A stretch of DNA of 11,459 bases from a bacterium (GTDB lineage Bacteria; BMS3Abin14): assembly GCA_029210545.1 (NCBI GenBank), contig JARGFV010000083.1, positions 1 to 11,459 on the forward strand. The letters run 5' to 3'. How positions within the stretch are numbered: position 1 is the first letter of the stretch; every line of letters starts with the position of its first letter. This document shows, one piece after another, positions 8,185 through 11,459 of the stretch. The notes below the pieces were generated by a model. That model had not been told where the DNA came from, searched no databases, and saw only the letters and a program-made list of their open reading frames with translations. The position numbers were made by a program, and so were the translations under genes.

Positions 8185-8768
8185 GCGGGTATGCCCACGA
8201 GTTCACCAAAGGTTTCTGGAAGGAGAACCCCGTCCTCCGCATGGCCCTCGGACTGTGTCCGACACTGGCGGTCACCAACAATGCCGTGAACGGGATCGCC
8301 ATGGGGCTTGCCACGACCTTCGTCCTCGTGTGCTCCAACCTGGTGATTTCATCCATGAGGACCGTGATTCCCGACAAGGTCAGGATCCCTTCGTTCATCA
8401 TCATCATCGCCTCTTTCGTCACCATCGTGGACCTGTCAATGAACGCGTGGGCCCACCAGGTTCACAAGACCCTGGGGCTCTTCATCCCCCTTATCGTCGT
8501 CAATTGCCTTATCCTGGGACGTGCGGAAGCGTTCGCATCCAGGAACCCCTTTTTGAGGTCCCTCCTGGACGGCCTGGGGATGGGGATCGCCTTTACCCTG
8601 ACCCTTGGACTTCTGGGCTCTGTTCGTGAACTCCTTGGCGGCGGGAGTATATTCGGTTATTCCCTGTTTGGACCCGCATACAACGATATCCTGGTCATGA
8701 TCCTTCCTCCCGGCGCCTTCCTGGCCATGGGTATCATGCTGGGGATCTTCAACAGCCTGGACTCATAA
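8181..8768 (+). CDS. rnfE: Rnf complex membrane subunit RnfE
   Basis: A 195-residue six-helix membrane protein of the RnfA/RnfE/NqrD/NqrE family. FTKGFWKENPVL (8-19), GLCPTLAVTN (24-33), CSNLVIS (51-57), IPDKVRIPSFI (63-73) and VNCLILGRAEAFAS (107-120) are RnfE/NqrD-type rather than RnfA-type. Cys26 and Cys109 are the cysteines that, with two from RnfA, hold the membrane [2Fe-2S] cluster in structurally studied Rnf/Nqr complexes. Length is normal, so the gene is not truncated. GGGAG (8169-8173) is 7 nt before the ATG, which overlaps the rnfG stop. The stop codon is embedded in the terminator hairpin, and no rnfA or rnfB follows. Confidence 0.93.
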   Translation: MSGYAHEFTKGFWKENPVLRMALGLCPTLAVTNNAVNGIAMGLATTFVLVCSNLVISSMRTVIPDKVRIPSFIIIIASFVTIVDLSMNAWAHQVHKTLGLFIPLIVVNCLILGRAEAFASRNPFLRSLLDGLGMGIAFTLTLGLLGSVRELLGGGSIFGYSLFGPAYNDILVMILPPGAFLAMGIMLGIFNSLDS

Positions 8769-8800
8769 AATTACGGGGAAAACCCTCCCGTAATTTTATG
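8764..8800 (+). terminator. Strong hairpin terminator after rnfE
   Basis: CATAAAATTACGGG (8764-8777) and CCCGTAATTTTATG (8787-8800) form a perfect 14-bp stem with a 9-nt loop. The GC pairs are at the loop end and the A/T pairs at the base, so it can terminate in either direction. The rnfE stop codon (8766-8768) is inside the left arm. It closes the rnf operon before lpxC. Confidence 0.75.
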
Positions 8801-8805
8801 AATGG

Positions 8806-8863
8806 AAACCCGGATTTCTATTAAAACACTCAGATCACTGATCAAGATCCGGGTTTGGGTGTT
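8806..8863 (+). other. Stem-loop with possible pseudoknot pairing in the rnfE-lpxC spacer
   Basis: AAACCCGGAT (8806-8815) pairs perfectly with ATCCGGGTTT (8847-8856) around a 31-nt loop. Within the loop, AACACTC (8825-8831) can pair with GGGTGTT (8857-8863), directly after the stem, with one G-U pair. This may be a structured RNA, a second terminator, or a palindromic intergenic repeat. No protein-coding content is seen. Confidence 0.4.
8833..8843. promoter_or_regulatory. Dyad GATCA-C-TGATC, candidate activator site
   Basis: An 11-bp sequence with perfect dyad symmetry about its central base, lying about 190 bp upstream of the predicted lpxC transcription start. The distance suits a sigma-54 enhancer site, but it also lies in the loop of the 8806-8856 hairpin and may be incidental. 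Confidence 0.25.
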
Positions 8864-8888
8864 GCAAACAAGGCACAGTATGTATTGT

Positions 8889-8901
8889 AACTGCAACAGT
8901 T
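8889..8901. promoter_or_regulatory. Dyad AACTG-CAA-CAGTT, candidate activator site
   Basis: Two 5-bp half-sites in perfect inverted symmetry with a 3-bp centre, about 130 bp upstream of the predicted lpxC start of transcription. It is positioned like an enhancer-binding-protein site, but function is only inferred from symmetry and position. Confidence 0.3.
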
Positions 8902-8969
8902 GAAAAACACTCTTCTGATCGTTCTTTTAGAATCCCCAAATATTTAATCCCAAGTTGTTGAAATATAAG

Positions 8970-8998
8970 CTTTTTATTTTACGAAGAAAAATAAAAAG
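8970..8998. repeat. 11-bp perfect AT-rich inverted repeat just upstream of the -24 box
   Basis: CTTTTTATTTT (8970-8980) is the exact reverse complement of AAAATAAAAAG (8988-8998), separated by 7 nt. It ends one base before the start of the -24/-12 element. Such a tract would be strongly bent or flexible and could serve as a DNA-bending or UP-like element. Confidence 0.5.
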
Positions 8999-8999
8999 T

Positions 9000-9016
9000 C
9001 TGGTATGAAAATTGCT
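9000..9016 (+). promoter_or_regulatory. Sigma-54 (-24/-12) type promoter for lpxC
   Basis: The stretch TGGTATGAAAATTGC (9001-9015), preceded by C and followed by T, fits the RpoN consensus (YTGGCACGrNNNTTGCW) with GG and GC separated by exactly 10 nt. The only departures are two C-to-T changes in the CAC part. Transcription would begin about 12 nt after the GC, near 9027, which is very close to the lpxC ATG at 9031. Confidence 0.5.
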
Positions 9017-9030
9017 AATACCGCTTTGAT

Positions 9031-9969
9031 ATGCCGAACTATATCCAGCAAAAGACATTGGGAGGATCCATGGAATTTTCCGGTGTGGCTCTGCACACAG
9101 GAAAAGAAACCTCCGTGCGTGTCCTCCCGGGGGCGCCCGACACGGGCTACAGGTTCCGGATGACCGGGAACGATGGTTGTGTCGAGGTGGAGGCCAGCGT
9201 CCATAACATCAACGATACGCTGCTGGCCACCAGCCTTGGAGCCAACGGCACCTCGGTTAAAACGGTTGAACACCTGCTTTCGGCTCTGGCAGGCTCAGGT
9301 GTGGACAACGCCGTCATCGAAACCTTTGGCGACGAGATCCCCATCATGGACGGAAGCGCAGCGCCCTTTGTGCGCGGTATCGAGATGGTGGGAGTGGTGG
9401 AGCAGGACGTACCCAAGAAGATGCTGCGTATCCTCGATCGTATCGAGGCCGGGGAGAACGGATGCTCCGCCTCTTTCGAGCCTTCGGATTCATTCCGTGT
9501 GTCCTTCGTGATCGATTTCGACCATCCGGCGGTCGGCAGGCAGGAAGCGGATTTCCATTACTCTCCCGAGGCCTTTCGGGGTGAGATCGCCTATGCCCGT
9601 ACCTTCGGTTTCCTCAAGGATGTGCAGGCGATGATCGACAACGGGCTTGCCTTGGGCGCCTCCCTGGAAAACGCTGTCGCCATCGGGGACGACAAGGTGG
9701 TGAACCCGGGCGGCCTCCGATCACCCGACGAGTTTGTCAGGCACAAGATCCTCGACACCATCGGTGACCTGTCCCTTCTGGGGATCCCCATCATCGGAGC
9801 CTACAACGGGTTCAAGGCCGGTCACAGGATCAACCGTCTTCTCATGCAGGAAGTGCTGAAGAGCCCTGACCGGTGGGAACTCGTCATGGTCGAAGAGGAC
9901 GAGAATGGGCACAGCAGGTACCAGGAGATCGATCCCAGGGATGTCCAGTCCATCGCCTGCGCTTTATAG
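9031..9969 (+). CDS. lpxC: UDP-3-O-acyl-N-acetylglucosamine deacetylase
   Basis: Zinc amidase catalysing the committed step of lipid A synthesis. It has 312 residues, close to the usual 300-310. Zinc ligands and catalytic residues are visible: EHLLSAL with Glu80-His81, RHKILDTIGDLSLLG with His238 and Asp242, and GHRINRLLMQ with His265. MDGSAAPF (106-113) and ARTFGFLKDV (189-198) are also conserved. The N-terminus QQKTLGGSMEFSGVALHTG matches the first strand of the family, favouring ATG 9031 although no SD precedes it and a stop codon lies in frame at 9016. An alternative ATG at 9070 follows GGGAGGA closely but would delete the conserved QKTL strand. Standing alone behind a terminator, it is transcribed separately from rnf and converges with the next gene. 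Confidence 0.95.
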   Translation: MPNYIQQKTLGGSMEFSGVALHTGKETSVRVLPGAPDTGYRFRMTGNDGCVEVEASVHNINDTLLATSLGANGTSVKTVEHLLSALAGSGVDNAVIETFGDEIPIMDGSAAPFVRGIEMVGVVEQDVPKKMLRILDRIEAGENGCSASFEPSDSFRVSFVIDFDHPAVGRQEADFHYSPEAFRGEIAYARTFGFLKDVQAMIDNGLALGASLENAVAIGDDKVVNPGGLRSPDEFVRHKILDTIGDLSLLGIPIIGAYNGFKAGHRINRLLMQEVLKSPDRWELVMVEEDENGHSRYQEIDPRDVQSIACAL

Positions 9970-9989
9970 GGGATATATGACCCCCTTTT
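9968..9989 (+). terminator. Weak possible terminator after lpxC
   Basis: AGGGG (9968-9972), overlapping the stop codon, can pair with CCCCT (9982-9986) around 9 nt, followed by TTT. The stem is only 5 bp, so this is tentative. Confidence 0.35.
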
Positions 9990-10041
9990 AAGGAGCGGGC
10001 CTGCGGAACCCCGGTACCAAGCCCCCCGGACCTTGACCCTG

Positions 10042-10084
10042 AAAAAGAGTCTGCCCCTGCCTCCTGTTGAAGGCAAGGGCAGAC
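10042..10084 (-). terminator. Rho-independent terminator of the beta-propeller gene
   Basis: On the minus strand, the arms at 10084-10071 and 10062-10049 form a 14-bp stem with one G-U pair and an 8-nt loop. The stem is followed by a T-rich run (complement of 10042-10046). It lies 27 bp beyond the stop codon of the minus-strand gene. Read rightward the same site has a C-A mismatch and no T tract, so it mainly serves the leftward transcript. Confidence 0.75.
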
Positions 10085-10110
10085 CCAAAAGGATGCAGGA
10101 TTCGCAAGTC

Positions 10111-11459
10111 CTATTCCGCCGATGGCGTCAAGCTGACCGGGATCTCCGTCACCTCGTATGGCGCCAGGTCCACCGCAAGCCACAGCACCTCGTACCCGGG
10201 TGACATCACCTGCACCGTGTGGCTCCCCGGCGCGATACCCCGCAGGGTAACTATCCCCAGCTCCGGGTCCGCGTCCCAATCCACCGGGTACCCCTCGTCC
10301 ACGTAAGCCCGAGCCTCCCCCGAGATCCCGGAAAGGACCAGCGTGGCCGAATCATCCCGCACGGCGCTTTCGGCAACGGCCGTCATCGCCAGGAGCTGTT
10401 CCCCGGCAGGGGCCATATCGCTTAACGAAAACCGTCTCACCTGGTTGATATTCGAACACGTTACGTAAAGAAGGTCCCCGCCTGCCGTCACCGTCGCGTC
10501 CGTGGGACGACAGCCAGGGTCTGTCGCGTTGGTGTTGATGAACCCGAGGAAAACGCCGTCGTGGTACACCTCCACCTTCCCGCTGCCGGCCATCATCGAG
10601 TACACACGCCCTTGCCCATCCGAGGCCAATCGCCACGGAACATCCGTCTGGGGATGCCACGCTGCCTCGACATACCCGCCGGCCACATCCAGCACACGCA
10701 GACTGAAGCCGCTCCGCGAATCCCCCGCCCCGTAGTAGACATATTGACCGTCCGAGGATGCCGCGCACCCCCAGTTCATGGTGTGATAGTCCACGTTCCG
10801 CTCCAGGACCTCCGTCCCGGAGATGTCCACCACCCCCACCGAGTGCGGGTACCACCAGTACGCCTGGTACGTGAGAAAAAGCCGGGGAAGTGAAGGGTCG
10901 ATAGCCAGGCCCTGCCCATTGGAATTGACCCCGGCGATGTAAAGCCGGGTCGCGGTGTCTGAAAGCGGCGCGCCCGTGACAGGGTCCACCATGACCCGGA
11001 ACAGGGGGTCCGAGGTCCAGGTGGTGACGTAAAGCCTCGCTCCGTCTGGAGTCACCTCCAGTTCCTCCGGCATGGTGGCGAGGCCGGTAATAGTGGAAAC
11101 AGAAAGGTCGAGAGTGTCGATGACGCCTACAGTTCTGCCCCACTCGTTGGAGACGTATAGGTACCGCCCCTGGGGCTCAAAGGCCAGGAAGTTGGGACCG
11201 TTCCCCACCGGGATGGCCGCGAGCTTCGTCCCGGTCTCCGTGTCCCACACCTGAACCGTGTCGTCCGTCTGACAGCCCACGTACAACCTGGAGCCGTCAG
11301 AAGAAATCGCGATCCCCTTGGGCGTCTTCCCCACGTCCAGGATGTCGGAGGAAGGCGCCCAGGTGAAGACCTGGCCTGCGACAGCGTAGTGTTCGTCAAA
11401 AGGCGCCTTTCCCTCTTGCCCAAGCTCACCCTTGAAAGCCAATGTATAAGTGGATTCCT
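10111..11459 (-). CDS. YVTN-type beta-propeller protein with PEGA-like C-terminal domain (5' end outside window)
   Basis: At least 448 codons are visible and the frame stays open to the window edge. TTG at 11442 is not a convincing start: no signal peptide follows, and upstream codons (ESTYT) read as ordinary protein. Repeated blade motifs are seen (numbered from that TTG): DGSRLYVG (49-56), QGRYLYVSN (91-99), DGARLYVTT (133-141), and later DGQYVYYGAG, QGRVYSMMAG and GGDLLYVT. These suggest about six or seven blades of a surface or periplasmic YVTN/NHL-like propeller. The last 70 or so residues (ARAYVDEGYPVDW..., IAPGSHTVQVMSPGYEVLW) look like a PEGA-type beta domain, often found in exported proteins. 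No catalytic motif is visible, so the role is unknown; binding or surface structure is likely. Convergent with lpxC. Confidence 0.75.
   Translation of the reverse strand, partial: ESTYTLAFKGELGQEGKAPFDEHYAVAGQVFTWAPSSDILDVGKTPKGIAISSDGSRLYVGCQTDDTVQVWDTETGTKLAAIPVGNGPNFLAFEPQGRYLYVSNEWGRTVGVIDTLDLSVSTITGLATMPEELEVTPDGARLYVTTWTSDPLFRVMVDPVTGAPLSDTATRLYIAGVNSNGQGLAIDPSLPRLFLTYQAYWWYPHSVGVVDISGTEVLERNVDYHTMNWGCAASSDGQYVYYGAGDSRSGFSLRVLDVAGGYVEAAWHPQTDVPWRLASDGQGRVYSMMAGSGKVEVYHDGVFLGFINTNATDPGCRPTDATVTAGGDLLYVTCSNINQVRRFSLSDMAPAGEQLLAMTAVAESAVRDDSATLVLSGISGEARAYVDEGYPVDWDADPELGIVTLRGIAPGSHTVQVMSPGYEVLWLAVDLAPYEVTEIPVSLTPSAE

Larger units (their letters stand above)
8801..9030. other. AT-rich, non-coding rnfE-lpxC spacer
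   Basis: About 230 bp with clearly lower GC than its neighbours, no plausible coding frame and several inverted repeats (listed separately). It holds the sigma-54-like lpxC promoter at its right end. No tRNA or known riboswitch pattern was recognised. Confidence 0.6.

Noticed and set aside
5286-8768. Na+-NQR instead of Rnf
   Set aside because: The first subunit has two [4Fe-4S] motifs and RnfC-type N-terminal sequence, which NqrA lacks, and no NqrF-like gene is present.
8900-8933. Sigma-70-like pair TTGAAA ... TAGAAT upstream of lpxC
   Set aside because: The boxes are 22 nt apart, too far for a normal sigma-70 promoter.
10049-10084. Terminator for lpxC from the same hairpin read rightward
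   Set aside because: In the plus direction it contains a C-A mismatch and is followed by CCAAAAGG rather than a T tract; it fits the minus-strand gene much better.

Overview
The window reads as chromosomal DNA of a Gram-negative (diderm), probably anaerobic bacterium. Coding sequence is GC-rich, and two intergenic stretches (about 1743-1934 and 8769-9030) are clearly more AT-rich. The LPS enzyme LpxC implies an outer membrane. An Rnf-type redox pump, a periplasmic tetraheme cytochrome c, an NFACT/RqcH protein and a candidate sigma-54 promoter together suggest a deltaproteobacterial (Desulfobacterota-like) lineage. That placement is inference from gene content; there is no rRNA or other marker to prove it.

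Layout. (1) 54-1742, minus strand: NFACT/RqcH-family protein. (2) 1743-1934: divergent intergenic region with a 13-bp inverted repeat and a good sigma-70 promoter (TTGACA, 16 nt, TATAGT) firing rightward. (3) 1935-5186, plus strand: secreted tetraheme cytochrome c, rpiB, glyA, a dCMP deaminase and nrdR, mostly overlapping or separated by a few bases. The exception is a 111-bp gap before glyA, bounded by an 18-bp imperfect inverted repeat. (4) 5286-8768, plus strand: rnfC-rnfD-rnfG-rnfE, joined by 4-bp ATGA overlaps and closed by a strong hairpin. (5) 8769-9030: AT-rich, hairpin-rich spacer ending in a -24/-12 (sigma-54) promoter-like sequence. (6) 9031-9969, plus strand: lpxC. (7) 10111-11459, minus strand, convergent with lpxC: a secreted-type beta-propeller protein with a PEGA-like C-terminal domain, cut by the window edge.

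How the genes fit together. rpiB (ribose-5-phosphate), glyA (methylene-THF), dCMP deaminase (dUMP supply) and nrdR (repressor of ribonucleotide reductase genes) form a nucleotide and one-carbon block. The rnf genes would exchange electrons between ferredoxin and NAD coupled to ion transport. However, rnfA and rnfB, needed for a complete complex, are not in this window and do not follow rnfE. The tetraheme cytochrome overlaps rpiB and may be a redox partner of some membrane complex; no direct link to Rnf is shown.

No mobile element, CRISPR array, tRNA or rRNA was seen. Most genes are conserved housekeeping functions, and I do not see a clearly new biological system. The best leads are the incomplete rnf operon, the sigma-54-like promoter at lpxC with its structured upstream region, and the inverted-repeat spacer between rpiB and glyA.
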